Positions 31,681-43,104 of a DNA stretch of 64,000 nucleotides are shown here, piece after piece. Under the pieces are notes generated by a model, which was not told the origin of the DNA, did no database searches, and was given only the letters and a program-made list of their open reading frames with translations. Within the stretch, counting starts at the first letter, position 1. Each line of letters begins with the position of its first letter. The translations under genes were made by a program, and so were the position numbers. Origin of the DNA: Apostichopus parvimensis (taxonomy: Eukaryota; Echinodermata; Holothuroidea; Aspidochirotida; Stichopodidae); the NCBI GenBank assembly GCA_000934455.1, contig KN887695.1:1-64000 (forward strand), in the 5' to 3' direction.

Positions 31681-32217
31681 TCACCTTTTCCCTTTCGTCC
31701 CCTGTTTAGTGTTGTTCTTCTTGACCGCAGCACCTTTTGTGCCTCCCATCGAGTCCTCATTTTCGTCCACAATCACCAATCTCTCCTTCATTTTCTTCCC
31801 TTGGACATTTAATGTACCCCTCCTGCTTGGCGTTGACGACGGAACATTCGGCTTGATTTTTTTCTCAAATTGTACATTTAGCTGAGATAAAAATTCACGG
31901 TTAGTCTTCAAACTCGTTGGAACAGGCTCAAATGGTTTAAGTGATCCATCTTCATTCCGCATGATAATAATAGGGATATATGTCGCTTTGTTCGTTAGAA
32001 GTAAACTAGCATTCTGTCTTGGGTGGTGGCGAGTTAAATGGCGTAAATTGCCTTCTTCATCAGCAAGATCAAGAATGGCGCCCTCTTCATACAGCCACTC
32101 CTTTAGTTGACACTTAAACTTTACGTAATCTAGTAGATTTTGAATCATGCAATCCTTGTTGACCACCAGAAGTTGATTATCCGTGTCTGGGCTCTCGATC
32201 CAAATATTGACAAACAT
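31681..32217 (-). CDS. C22orf15/CXorf65-family protein, single exon, 178 aa
   Basis: The start is the ATG at 32217, which opens MFVNIWIESPDTDNQLLVVN. Upstream in-frame codons contain no Met and do not match the family. The first 60 residues follow the pattern of human CXorf65 and C22orf15: MF(I/V)xI, LLVVNKDC, LLDYVKFKCQL, ILDLADEEGNLRHL. Then ASLLLTNKATYIPIIIMRNE corresponds to the later beta-strand region. The last 60 residues are basic, low complexity and end GTKGKR. The family's function is unknown to me; the N-terminal part looks like a small beta-rich, possibly ubiquitin-like, domain. The frame is intact and uninterrupted, whereas human relatives are multi-exon, so intron loss or an old retrocopy is possible. 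There is no poly(A) tract behind the 3' end. Alignment is from memory. Confidence 0.75.
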   Translation of the reverse strand: MFVNIWIESPDTDNQLLVVNKDCMIQNLLDYVKFKCQLKEWLYEEGAILDLADEEGNLRHLTRHHPRQNASLLLTNKATYIPIIIMRNEDGSLKPFEPVPTSLKTNREFLSQLNVQFEKKIKPNVPSSTPSRRGTLNVQGKKMKERLVIVDENEDSMGGTKGAAVKKNNTKQGTKGKR

Positions 32218-34900
32218 GACTTCATTTACACAAGGTAATAATGTCAAAGAAATATATACACTGCAGAATAATGTAGTTGCTATGTGTTATGGTTTTTCTG
32301 CACCAATTGAAGGAAGCTTTAAAATACAAATTTCTTTGAAGAAACGCTCGCGTTCTTCGCTTACGGTATATATTGGAGCTTTGTGTGCACTGCGTCAACA
32401 AAGATTTTGGAGAGCGCTGTAACATAGCTCTGGTCAGAGCCGTCTCTGGCTCTGGTGCGCACGCAAAACACGCGCTTTGCATATATTTAGTGTGAACCTA
32501 ATGAAGAGATCTGTTGGCGCGCCTTGGCGCTAGCTTTCTTGGCTTCACCAGATCATGATCATCCAGTTGGGACAATTTAAGTATGCCAATACCACTCGAT
32601 ACTCTCCTCCCATATCATGTTTCAAAGCACTTGTACTGATAGCACACATATTCCCTACCTTTTTTTCTGATAGAGACAGGATATTCATACTGTTGATACT
32701 GTCAATGTGAGTGCATTGAAGCAAAACATATAAGTACAGTGTTGAAAAACTTGGCCCAACTGGGTGAGCAGATATTTGTTACAGTGCCTTCGGCGCTAGA
32801 TTTGATTTCTCACTGAAATTGAATACGTATTGTTAATGTTGTGCCGTATAAGGAACGTCCCCCCCCCCCCCTTGCATAAAAGATATAAGGTACATTGTAA
32901 CTACCAATAAATTTGTATATTCTGGATGATTTTCAGCCGTTGTTTCCTGCATCTCAGGCTACATTTTGTTACGAAACACTAGCTTCCTGACATTGACGCC
33001 ATTCCGGATTTCTTGATTCATCCTACTGCTACAGTTTCTTATATCTGCATTACGGAAGAAAACAAACATAATTTTGCTAGTTATCATTGAATAAAATCTT
33101 CAACTTAATGTAACTTTTCAAAAGCTCTCAAAGTCCTCTTGCCCCTGCATGCGATGCCCGTTTTTTATTTACAAATTTCAACCCCGCGTCGATGAAGCAA
33201 ATTAATAATACCACAAGGGATCCCCAACCCCTTCCCACTCTCCTATAGCCATAGCCTATGCTGTTCACTGGATGACCCCGACTGCAAATACGTAACTGGT
33301 AATCATTAATTATATGAGCAAAGATATTCCACCTTCGGAATATCTTTGGTATGAGTCACAGCCGTATCTATAGACAGAGCCGTATATACATGACACTCTC
33401 TTTACCAAAGCAGCGCTTTACATATAAATATATATTTTTTGCTTCAACATGTTGACAACGAGTTTTGTGAAAATGTTAAGTTTCTCTATTTCATTTGGGG
33501 GGGGGGGGTACTAATATGGCCTGAAAGGCCTACAGTGAAAGTTCTATGTCATTAACATTGGGATGGATCTTTGTCAGGCCCTTTTTACTACACATTTACT
33601 AGCCTGTTTTTGCGCCAGATTCCTAACTTTTGACAATTTTATATACCCCCGTTTTCTTTAATCATCTCAAAATTCCCACTTTCATAAATCAGAAGTGCCT
33701 GCATGGTAAAACAAAATAGCCCTTCACCCCCCCCCCCTCCCACCCGGAATTAAAAATACATTAACAAACTGAAATTTGTGCTTCGGAATCCATACTGTCG
33801 GAAAGTTTAGAGTTCACTTATTGCAGGTTTCCCCTCTCCGTTAGAATCAAATGCCCAATACATTGCTCTCGAAGTCTGGTCCCACTCCTACCCCCACCCA
33901 CCCAATTCAGCCAAACCCTCCCCCATAACGACGATGATGATCATGGCATTAAAACGGGTGATCAGGAGGTAAAGCACCAGGACCCGGGGTCAATTACACG
34001 TCCGGTGTAAAGTAGGGGCTCTGGGTGTGATGGATCCGGTCTTCCGCGCACCAGAACAAGATCGTGCAAAAAAGGGACTTGGTGACAATAATTGTTCCCG
34101 ATGCCCGACCTGGCTCCTGCGATGGACCGGTGCAATTTCGTTGATTAATTCGTGTTGATCATCGCATTTCACCTTCGTCTTGTGTACCCCTCCCTCCCCC
34201 CCCCCCACTCCCCCACTGGGTACTTGCGAATGATTGACCTCTTTGGTGCTTTTGACGTATCATAATCACAAGTAATACTTATGCTACACCGACATATCCA
34301 AAGTAGACATGTAACTAATAGTATAAGCTTTTCCTTACAAGGGATGGTATCGTTTTAGACTTTTAGTAGTGAATATCGTATCCCTGATAGTTTCAACTGA
34401 AGAAACTAAGGCACTAGTACTTACAAACATTATCTTGAAATGTTACTTAAAAGTCAAGTCAATTAAAAGACTATAATGTCCTGTTTAGCAAGAAAGAAGC
34501 CTTTAAATGATCATGAACATTATATTTATCATTTATGATACGGTGTAGCTCGTTATCACTTGTTCAGTGTTAACCAGGCACATTCCCGTATCAACATTGG
34601 CATTCACCTGCCTTCACAATTGAACAGGTACAATGCTTTAAGTATAGTAAGCAATTTGTACACGCTGGGATAGAAATGGCCTATACCTATTCCCTTAGCT
34701 GTCAAGCAAACATCAGTCATACTTCAATAACAAGCTTGCTCATGCAAAGAATCCTGTATACGAACCGACAACTAAACTTCAAAGGTCTCTCCGCCATGTC
34801 AATCACAACTTGTAACGTTCCCAACTAAAAGTACTCTTCAATCATCCTCCCCTTCGCACCCAGAACCTTTCTTTAACGAGTCCTCTGATTTGTCAATGAC
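32218..34900. other. intergenic with probable 5' region of the minus-strand gene
   Basis: The first few hundred bases include GC-richer repeats of CTCTGG and would hold the promoter of the minus-strand gene. The rest holds C/G tracts, a perfect 11-bp hairpin (33320-33347) and a GC-richer segment at 33950-34170 that I cannot assign. Confidence 0.5.
32586..32742. mobile_element. foldback MITE copy B (TTCAAAGCACT family)
   Basis: CATATCATGTTTCAAAGCAC at the left and GTGAGTGCATTGAAGCAAAA at the right form inverted ends related to copy A at 10937-11064. The middle is AT-rich and diverged. Confidence 0.55.
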
Positions 34901-34924
34901 CCCGCGAACGGACAAATACTCATA

Positions 34925-35000
34925 TCTGATTGGCTGAAATAAACCTGTAACTGTCGCCAGCTGTCACGCGTGAGTTTATCCAGTTTGATTGACAGGACAT
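34925..35000. promoter_or_regulatory. TALE (PBX-PREP) decamer plus inverted CCAAT box
   Basis: TGATTGACAG at 34986-34995 is the canonical PBX-PREP/MEIS decamer. An inverted CCAAT box (ATTGG) lies at 34929-34933 and a MEIS-type CTGTCA at 34961-34966. CpG-containing sequence surrounds them. The match is exact; function is inferred. Confidence 0.5.
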
Positions 35001-35814
35001 GATAATACTTTGGCAGCGCAGAGGCGGAGCGCCTTGTCTGAGTTGATTCTTTGCTAATGTCTGATCGTTCCGCTCCGGGTTGCAATACATTGTTGGGCTT
35101 GGGTACAGCTAATCAAGGTATCTTTGTCATGGGGTTGCTATTGAAAGCGACAAAGCTTCTCAAATGGAAAAGAGTGTTACGCTGGTAATGGGATTTTATA
35201 CCAATTCAATTCAGTTACGTCCCAGGTTCTATTTACTTTCAATAGCAGAAAAGTTTACTATACTTTTTTTCCTTTAGCTGATTACTTCAAGCAGTATATA
35301 CTGCATTGGGTCGGTTCCGTAATTTCACCAAACGTGTACTATATGTATTGATGTTATTATGCTGGCAATCTTAAACTTAATTACAGGCAGCAGCATCACT
35401 TCCCCTCCAAATTGAGATATTTAATGGAAAGAATTGAACGACTGAAGTGAGTTAATTGAATGATTTTTTCCCCCTATACGTCATTGGACCTCAAGTGAAA
35501 ATATTTACAATAGGCCTATGCTTTAAACATGTGCTTCATGGTAATATTAAAATGTGACTGGGCGACTGTGTTGACAACTGAACATGGAAACGTTAATAAC
35601 TTGGTCAATTAACTTTGTTTACCAAACGAAAGACGATGACCAATTTATATAAGCCTATGTAATGATTTGAAAAAAAAGGTAAAAGAATTGCCATTTTGAA
35701 ATTGTTTTAAATTCACTCATATAATGGCACATTACCAAAGACTGATCCTTTCCTACAGACCAAAGCAGGAAATGGCGCAAAACAAAAGTAACCATGCATG
35801 TTGAGACTGATGGA

Positions 35815-35856
35815 AGGGGGTGGGGGATGGGGTGGGGAGGGGTGGGGGAGGGGAGG
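35815..35856 (+). repeat. G-run cluster, G-quadruplex candidate
   Basis: At least six runs of four or five G separated by one to three bases occur on the plus strand. Confidence 0.7.
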
Positions 35857-36071
35857 ATCACTTGACCTGGCAGACCTGGCACCACCCATTTCTATATTTA
35901 CAAACACTTACAAACAACTTAGATCAATACAATGAACTTTTAGGCCATAATAAATTGTGTTTTGTGCCCAATTTCGTAATTCCTCAGGCTGATGCTGTTT
36001 TGATGCATTAAAATGTGCTAATTGTCTCCAAATTTCCAGTCTTCCAGTCCTTCAGGGAAAGTAGCGGCGGG

Positions 36072-36578
36072 GTGATGGTCGGGCAGCGGTTGATGTTTAA
36101 GAATATGCTAATTTTTGTTCTTATGATGGGGGAGGTGATTTCCCATTGCATTGTAGTTTATTTATATACTTATTTTTTATTTATTTTATATATTTTGATT
36201 CTTTTGTTGGTGCTGTCTGTAGTTTTCCGTAATCTTACCTTAGAGCTAAACTTTAATGACATAAATAAGACTTACAAAGCATCTTTTCTAAATTATTTTG
36301 GAACGAAACTTGAATTCAAATTGCTGTGGTGTCAGATTTTATTACGGACTTCAAGTTATACTCCAAATCAACCCATTGAGCTGTTTGAACTAATAGTTTG
36401 CCGATTTCATTCTGATGACGTAAATTGTTCCTGTCAGCTGCAGTTTGCCCTCTCATACAACGAAGTTAAGTCCGTCGCCTGTGTGTCGGGAGGGGGGGTG
36501 GGGTTAAACCTGATCACCGCCCTTAAGAAAGTCAGAGGCCAAAGTCAAAAGTCAAAACATCGCATTTCGACAAACTGA
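36072..36578 (+). other. unassigned open frame, 168 codons
   Basis: From the first ATG at 36072 the frame is open for 168 codons, long for sequence this AT-rich. It has a hydrophobic stretch near the start (IVVYLYTYFLFILYILILLL) and a Cys/Gly-containing end. I recognise no domain, and there is no clear splice or polyadenylation context. It may be chance. The frame also extends upstream to 36015 without a Met. Confidence 0.2.
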
Positions 36579-36863
36579 ATACGCGTTTTGAGCGCCTTTT
36601 AACGTAACGTTACGGTTTATGTTCCCTCCATTCACTCGGCCACTACCACCACCCCTCCCCCCCCCCGTCCCCTATAGTATACCATCACCTCATATATCAT
36701 ATATATATATGGATCAGTCATGCTGAAGGCGAAAAATAACAACAGCTTAGCTACACTCGATGCAAAATGTCAAACTCGGTTACGGAACCGAAATTTGCTC
36801 TTGTTTGTGATAAACGCTTTCACAAGTCTGGCCGGTTTCATTTTATTGTTTCATATACAGGTT

Positions 36864-36865
36864 TA

Positions 36866-36906
<41 letters not shown>
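36864..36906. repeat. (TA)n microsatellite
   Basis: Nearly pure TA dinucleotides. Confidence 0.95.
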
Positions 36907-36909
<3 letters not shown>

Positions 36910-37254
36910 CTGTTAAATGAACTGGTAATAACGACAAAGGCTAATCAATATATATTTTCAATTCTTCTTATTATCTTATTCTTATTATCTGATCCTATCT
37001 TACCTTATTCACGTTGAGTTGAGTTTTTCGACAATGGCAATGGGTACTTGCAATATGTTTCACAATACTAGGCTACGTAGCTTATAGCTCCAGGGTGTAT
37101 ATACTAGGCTAACCCTGTTATCCAGGTACTGATTATTAAGTGTTACCATATAATGAATATTCATTTATATTTGTCCGGTAATTTACTTCATCAACTTCGT
37201 CATCCTGCGATTGTTGAGACACAAACCTCTCTTGCAAAAAGGCTCCTGTTTGCG

Positions 37255-37365
37255 CTCATTGGTCAATTCTGTTTGCACCTTGACATACTTGTCAAATTCT
37301 ATTGCAACCTTACGTCACGTCGATTTTTAACGCGTTCTGGTTGGCCAATTTTCAGTACGTCACAA
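37255..37365. promoter_or_regulatory. CCAAT/CRE cluster, promoter- or enhancer-like
   Basis: An inverted CCAAT box (37258-37262), palindromic TTGGCCAA (37341-37348) and two ACGTCA half-CREs (TTACGTCAC at 37310-37318; TACGTCA at 37357-37363) lie within 110 bp. There is no adjacent recognised gene; Sp5 starts 3.7 kb downstream. Confidence 0.35.
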
Positions 37366-40300
37366 TGATCCTGTCAGTGGAGTTTGCTATTTCAAACACC
37401 AATTACCTCGAGTACAATGGCTGCCTGATTACACGTTTCGCTGTGGGACGCAAGCTTTTCAATTCGGCAAAATTCAAAAGTACTACTTAGACGACAAATC
37501 CGTTTGGGGTTCGTTTTTACTTTTCATCGCAGCACAAAAGACTAAAAAGACTCGAGTTGCATTGACAAAGTTATAGTCAATGAACAGTTGAAATGAACTT
37601 GAATGTATAACATTGTAGTCTGCATATGGGGGGCTGTACATTGATATTATAGTATACAGCCCCACTAAAGAATTGTACAGACGAGCTAAGTGTTTCTAAT
37701 TGAATATAAACGTCATTAAAATAAAGCTAAGAACGGACTAGGAAGGGGTTGGGTTGGCAAAACTTCTCACTGAGCTACAAGGTGCGACAGAGTGTGGGTT
37801 TGGGAGGGAGGGGGTCGATTTTGAACATATAGGGTGTGTAAGCGAGAATATTTAATTTATTTTTGTTTTTATTAGTTTCAAAACTTATTTTGCTAAACAG
37901 CAGGAGCCGTGATCAGGCCTCCCCCTCCCAACCATCGCATATTCGATATATAAGGCAAGGGTTACTCCTTCATGTCACCATTTAACTCCGGTATTTCAAT
38001 TTTCAAGCGTTCTCGTATATATTAAATATTGTGAATTTTTCTTGACTTCGGAGTATTGCAGAATTCTTGGTCGTGTAACGTTGAACAAGCCATGTAACAT
38101 TTAGACATAATTGGATACTCCCCTCAATATAGTCATCGACGTGGATAAAGATTCAGTTCCAATACAAAATATTTTTCGTGTCCCACAACTAAATCTCATA
38201 CATTTTTGCTAATTTATTTGCAAACCTTTGTATAGTTTTCTGCTTAATTTCATAATAATTCCTTAAACGGCTATGATAAATTAATCGAATGTTTATTCAT
38301 ACATTTGAATAAAATAAATAGTCCATTGCACCGCCGTAAGAACGGTTGTAAAATATATTCAATTTTCATTCGTTACTTAGGTCTTCACATATGACACCTA
38401 ACAACACCCCCTCCCCCTCCCCCAAACAAAAAACGCGAGAAATATATAGCTACAGTTGTACACACAAAGTTTAGAACAGCTTTTTATACCATTAATGATG
38501 GTCAGAGGGCTCCTGCAGGTTAGAAAAATAATTTTTAAACCAAAAAACAGACTATTGAATATTTTTGCATCGGCAGGGGTAAGCTATAATGGAAGCTTTT
38601 AAAACTACGTGGGAAACTTAGGTACTAAAATACTGGAAGACTGCTACACTAGACCTATGTCATACCATTATAACGAGGCGTACAACAGACTATATACATA
38701 CTGGCATTAGCATACATAATGATATTTCACTTATTTTTCATTATTATACATAGGCATATTTATCCAGTCGTTTCTCTTAACTTAATACAAACTTCAAAAG
38801 AAGGAAAGCGATTCCGACTTTGAATTGCACCGAAAGAGCCCCGAGGAAGGACAGGAGCCGCTATGAAGAACAAAGTTGATATAAAAATATAGCCTAAGAA
38901 ACCTTAAACTAAATTCGGCATTTTTTTTTTCATCGGTGGAATTAAGTTCTTATCAAAACCATCTCTCTGACGTCACTTCGTAACTTACTTATCTCAAGGA
39001 GTTTTATTGAATATCATTCGGCAGTTCATTGAGTGATATAGATGGAATGCTTTTAGCTCATAGAAATGCTTTCTTAAGTCCCGTCATTTCCTTCAATTTT
39101 GCACAAGTTTAACCGAATTTTATTTACTTGATATATACACAATCACTAATGATAGAATAGCCATATTGTAAATAACTAGCTTTACAAATTATTGGCGTTG
39201 AAGGGGAGAGGGGGGGGGGGCTGTTGATGGTAAGAGTTGCAAGAGCTTTTCAAGAAAAAACCCATATCCCTTCCCCTGTTCCACCACAGTTACTTCTATA
39301 TGCACCTACGTTTTTTTACATTTTTTTTCTGGAATCCGGAATAATAATAAAAATTATAATAACACAACATTTTAAAATATTGATTCCTAAAAATGTTGTA
39401 TATTTTATTCGATAATTTGGTTAAATCTCAATTGACAAGTTTTTATACTTGATGTAATCTCTTGACAATATTTTTGAAGACTGACTAAAGAATTATATAC
39501 TGTGCGACATACAGTACTTATTTCCTACATACCTTTTCTTCTTCTATATTACGAATTTCGTTAATAATTTACCAATCAGCTCTGTGTTTATAATACGTCA
39601 TAAACATATTTACCTTTCTGAAATTTATCTAAAATAAATCACAAAAGATAAGTGGTCCGTCTAAATATAACACTATAATGGAATCAATTCACAACAACAT
39701 ACACAGTGGAGCGGTACCCATTAATATCTGTTCTGCAGCTTAACTCCCACAACCCCACCCCTCCCCATACCTCCCCATGCCTTCCCCTCCTCCATCAATT
39801 CGATTCACATGACATTAAAACGGAGATGGGAAACAGACACGTGACCCAATCCCACTGAAAAGCATTTTGGATTGAAATAATAAAGTTTAAAAATATAGTG
39901 ACGTGAGCAGCTTTTACTATGAGACAAATTCTAGTATAATTTAATGGCACTCTTATAACTAGTATACAAATTACTGAACAACAGAGAATAAATTCAGTCT
40001 AAGTTGTCGAAAGGTTTGCCCGAATCATTTAGAGAACAGACCATGCTGATGTGTCTTGCTTTTAATATCATATAGTTTTCCATCGTAAAATATGAAATAA
40101 ATGAAGGCTTTCCGCTCTTTTATAAACACTTTTCAATTCCCCGCAAACCCAACCGATATTTGCTATTTTTATTTATGACAAAGCTCAGAAATTTGACGCC
40201 GTAGGGCTTGTGCCACCCCGAAACACTTTCGGTGTCCTCATATCTGGATGCACATTTGCACGGTGGTTTAAAATAACCTTTTACCATAAGACCGAGTTAG

Positions 40301-40480
40301 GCTATAGGTGTCTTCTGTCGGTATAACCAGCTTTCATCAGTACCGTTTTATCAATGGTTTCGTCCCTCAACTAAATTAACCCAATGTGTACACTCCACAA
40401 AGATAACAGCTAAAACCATGCATACATTTTTTTGTTTTTTTTTGGACTGTGACTTAGTATTGCATATCATTAACTTATCA
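37366..40480. other. intergenic upstream of Sp5
   Basis: AT-rich sequence with C/G tracts at 37802-37815, 38405-38425 and 39205-39222. No gene or clear transposon ends were seen. Confidence 0.6.
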
Positions 40481-40499
40481 TTGACACTGGTCCTATTTT

Positions 40500-40800
40500 G
40501 GCCAATCTAACCAACTTACTGTCGGCATGAGTTTCTTTGATCCAATGAATTCAATTATTTGTTTGTTCAAAATTGCCACTCTTGTATGCCTTCATTACCT
40601 AGCCCGCCCAAACCTCCGCCCTCCCCGGCTAGTTTTATAATGAGAGCCTATTTTTCTTGTCAACAGACGCGCAGCGAGTCTTTTGTCAGCAGTTAATGGA
40701 TCGGCCCGCCTTTCATCGCTAAATCCTTCATGCTGATTGGTTTGCGGCATGACACAAAGCTGCATCATTGGGTAATGATTGGCGGACGGTAACATCAAAG
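40500..40800 (+). promoter_or_regulatory. Sp5 upstream region with TCF/LEF-type sites and CCAAT boxes
   Basis: CTTTGAT at 40535-40541 and ATCAAAG at 40794-40800 are opposite-strand matches to the TCF/LEF consensus. Inverted CCAAT boxes lie at 40736-40740, 40767-40771 and 40778-40782. GC-box-like words (CCCGCCC at 40603-40609; CTCCGCCCTCCCC at about 40614-40626) could bind Sp factors. Sp5 is a known direct Wnt/beta-catenin target in several animals. Binding here is inferred. Confidence 0.5.
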
Positions 40801-41027
40801 AGATCTAGCTATGCGTCGGTGTAGATTCGATTCTATTCAAGCAAGTCTCTGTACAAATAAGTCACAGCTCTTTACACTAATCCAGTTTAGAACGATCATT
40901 CGTTGCCTTGCCATCGTATCTTATAGTTCACTTGATATATCACTCGAATACGCTCTGCACATATTTTCTCATATACCTATTACCGGATTCGTTTCTATAA
41001 ACCAAGGAGGTTTTTTTCTATGACATC

Positions 41028-41063
41028 ATGCCGGAATATCAACCCAATGATACTTTTCTTCAG
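41028..41063 (+). CDS. SP5: SP5 exon 1 coding part
   Basis: Twelve codons end in CAG|GTAAGA. The stop 27 nt upstream in frame makes this the first possible Met if the 5' UTR is contiguous. The exon was found by phase match to exon 2. Confidence 0.8.
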
Positions 41064-43104
41064 GTAAGAATGTGAAACCATTTTTTCTTAGTAAATGATA
41101 TTTTCTTTCCTAGTTGCAAAACTTTCATGGGAGCTTAAATTTGTTAAGTCAATCGCAAATTTGTACTATCCTTAGAAATATTCATGAAGTCAAAGCTGTT
41201 ACCGTTAAACTTGTCAAATGTACTTATTTTAGTGAAACTTTGCTGCAGTTCAATTGAAATGGAATCATGAATGGTTTTCTCGCTGAGAGTAAGCGCTTTC
41301 AAATTGTCGCAATTAATGTGATCATGTGATTTGGGAATCGAGGAATACTTTCCATCGATAGTCTATTCTTTAAAACTAATTGAACACATTGAATGAGTTT
41401 CACTTTATATATTGGGGAAAAAATGATTTTTTACCCTCAGTAATATAGTTTAGAGACGAAATGACCAAGTTCAAGCTCATAGTATAGTTTCAGTAAAAAA
41501 TGTCGCAATTAATGTGATCATGTGTTTTGGGAATCGAGGAATACTTTACATCGATAGGCTATTCTTTAAACTATTTCAGCACATTTAATGAGTTTCACTT
41601 TATTTATTGGGGAAAAAAAGATTTTTACCCTCAACAATATAGTTTAGAGACAAAATGACCAAGTTCAAGCTCTTTAGTATAGTTTCAATAATCTTTCAAG
41701 TTCTCATTCAAGTTCTCAAACAACATTTTTAGTGCATGTAAACAACACTTAAAGTGCATGTAAGGTTCATATAAAAAAAAATGTGTTTTTCATTATTTTG
41801 TCAAACCATGAATGTTTCAGATGCATAAGACTTGCATTTTTAGTTAAGTTTACCACCTACATAATCCATCCATGAAATTCTACTTTCTATACACTGAGTG
41901 GACTTGAGGTAATTAAATATCAGGGTATAAATGTAAGTGTTCAGTATGAAATATGTAGTAGTCCATGGGGTACTCCAAATTTTCCAAAAAAAATTGGAAA
42001 TGAAAACTTAGACTTTTGTTTTTTTGCCCAAAAATTAACAAGAATTGCAAAAGGAATTTAATGATTTTCTATATTTAGTTATTTAATATTTTTCATTTTT
42101 TTTATATCTTACAGCTTCCACCTACTGGGGCATCTGACCTGAGCCGACCTAGTCCCCTTGCCATGCTAGCAGCGACCTGTAAAAAGATTGGCCAACCACC
42201 ACCATCGCAGCTACCCAGTCCTGTAGCACCATCAAACCACATCATTGCATCACCTCAGCCAAGGAGTCCAATTGCAGCTGACTGCTACCCATATCCAAAG
42301 TCACCCAGTTCCCTGAAGCCAAGTTACAACTGTGCTTTCACAGCCGTGGAGTCTGCAATGTACCAGGCGGTGTCACCATTGTCTCCACCATGTCACCACT
42401 CAGCGCCACCTCAGTCAGCTTGCTGTCTTCCTAGACCAGTGCCAGTCCAACCAGTATCCCAGTGTTGTCGTCCATGCAGCTGTTGCGCCACATCGGTGAT
42501 GGCAGCCCAGCTACCTCCAACGCCGTGTCATACCAGCGTCTATCCTATGGACCTTCAACAGTACTGTTCTGTACCGACGTATCAACCATATCCAGTTATC
42601 GGGTACTCATCGTTTGGTCCCGTCCATCGTCCACACGCTGCACCGTCGTTTGTACCGTATCCAACTCTCGAGCACCATGACTCTCAGAGCGTATCTCTAG
42701 CCAAGCTCGCTGCGAGACGTTGCCGGAGGTGCAGATGTCCGAATTGTTTGAACTCTAACTCGTCCTCCGACCCGACCAAGAGACGCCAGCACATTTGTCA
42801 CATTCCCGGCTGCGGCAAGGTTTACGGTAAGACCTCTCATCTGAAAGCCCATCTTCGTTGGCATGCGGGGGAGCGACCGTTCGTCTGTCATTGGTTGTTC
42901 TGCGGTAAGAGCTTCACCAGGTCGGATGAGCTCCAACGGCACCTACGGACTCACACAGGAGAGAAGCGTTTCGTCTGCAAGGATTGTGGGAAGAGATTCA
43001 TGCGCAGTGACCATCTGTCCAAGCACGTCAAGACGCACGCAGCTAAGGAACAGGCCAGCTCGATGACGACAGTCGAGGAGGAGTACATCGACGTCACAAA
43101 CTGA
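41028..43104 (+). CDS. SP5: Sp5-type zinc-finger transcription factor, two exons, 341 aa
   Basis: Exon 1 (41028-41063, [12 protein letters not shown]) joins exon 2 (42115-43104) in phase 0. An in-frame TAA at 40998-41000 precedes the ATG and supports the start. Residues 25-40 are the SP box ([16 protein letters not shown]), nearly identical to human SP5. A Pro/Ser/Cys/Tyr-rich region follows. The Buttonhead box CRRCRCPNC is at 215-223. Three C2H2 fingers are at about 240-262, 270-292 and 300-320, all Cys and His present; the second has [20 protein letters not shown] and the third [16 protein letters not shown], giving GC/GT-box contact residues. It is a nuclear DNA-binding regulator; Sp5 homologues act in Wnt feedback and axial or tail development. 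The SP box fits Sp5 better than Sp6-9. The C-terminus (EEEYIDVTN) is short and acidic. Confidence 0.93.
41305..41693. repeat. 196-bp tandem duplication in the SP5 intron
   Basis: The segment starting TGTCGCAATTAATGTGATCA is repeated head to tail at 41501. The copies differ at scattered bases and keep GGGAATCGAGGAATACTTT, (C/A)ATCGATAG, ATGAGTTTCACTTTAT and AATGACCAAGTTCAAGCTC. Confidence 0.92.
42115..43104 (+). CDS. SP5: SP5 exon 2 (SP box to stop)
   Basis: The acceptor is atatcttacag; phase is 0 in. Sixteen codons precede the internal Met at 42163 and carry the start of the SP box, so that Met is not the protein start. Base composition is clearly richer in GC than the surroundings. The stop TGA is at 43102-43104. 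Confidence 0.95.
   Translation, partial: LPPTGASDLSRPSPLAMLAATCKKIGQPPPSQLPSPVAPSNHIIASPQPRSPIAADCYPYPKSPSSLKPSYNCAFTAVESAMYQAVSPLSPPCHHSAPPQSACCLPRPVPVQPVSQCCRPCSCCATSVMAAQLPPTPCHTSVYPMDLQQYCSVPTYQPYPVIGYSSFGPVHRPHAAPSFVPYPTLEHHDSQSVSLAKLAARRCRRCRCPNCLNSNSSSDPTKRRQHICHIPGCGKVYGKTSHLKAHLRWHAGERPFVCHWLFCGKSFTRSDELQRHLRTHTGEKRFVCKDCGKRFMRSDHLSKHVKTHAAKEQASSMTTVEEEYIDVTN

Noticed and set aside
32218-32247. Upstream extension of the C22orf15/CXorf65-like frame
   Set aside because: The extension begins at a TTG codon, has no Met and does not resemble the family. The ATG at 32217 matches the conserved MF start.
42163-42165. Start of Sp5 at the Met at 42163
   Set aside because: The SP box begins upstream of this Met in the same exon. 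The phase-matched exon at 41028-41063 supplies a Met with an in-frame stop just before it.
42697-42942. Minus-strand open frame across the Sp5 zinc fingers
   Set aside because: It is the antisense shadow of a GC-richer coding exon, and the plus-strand zinc-finger protein explains the region.
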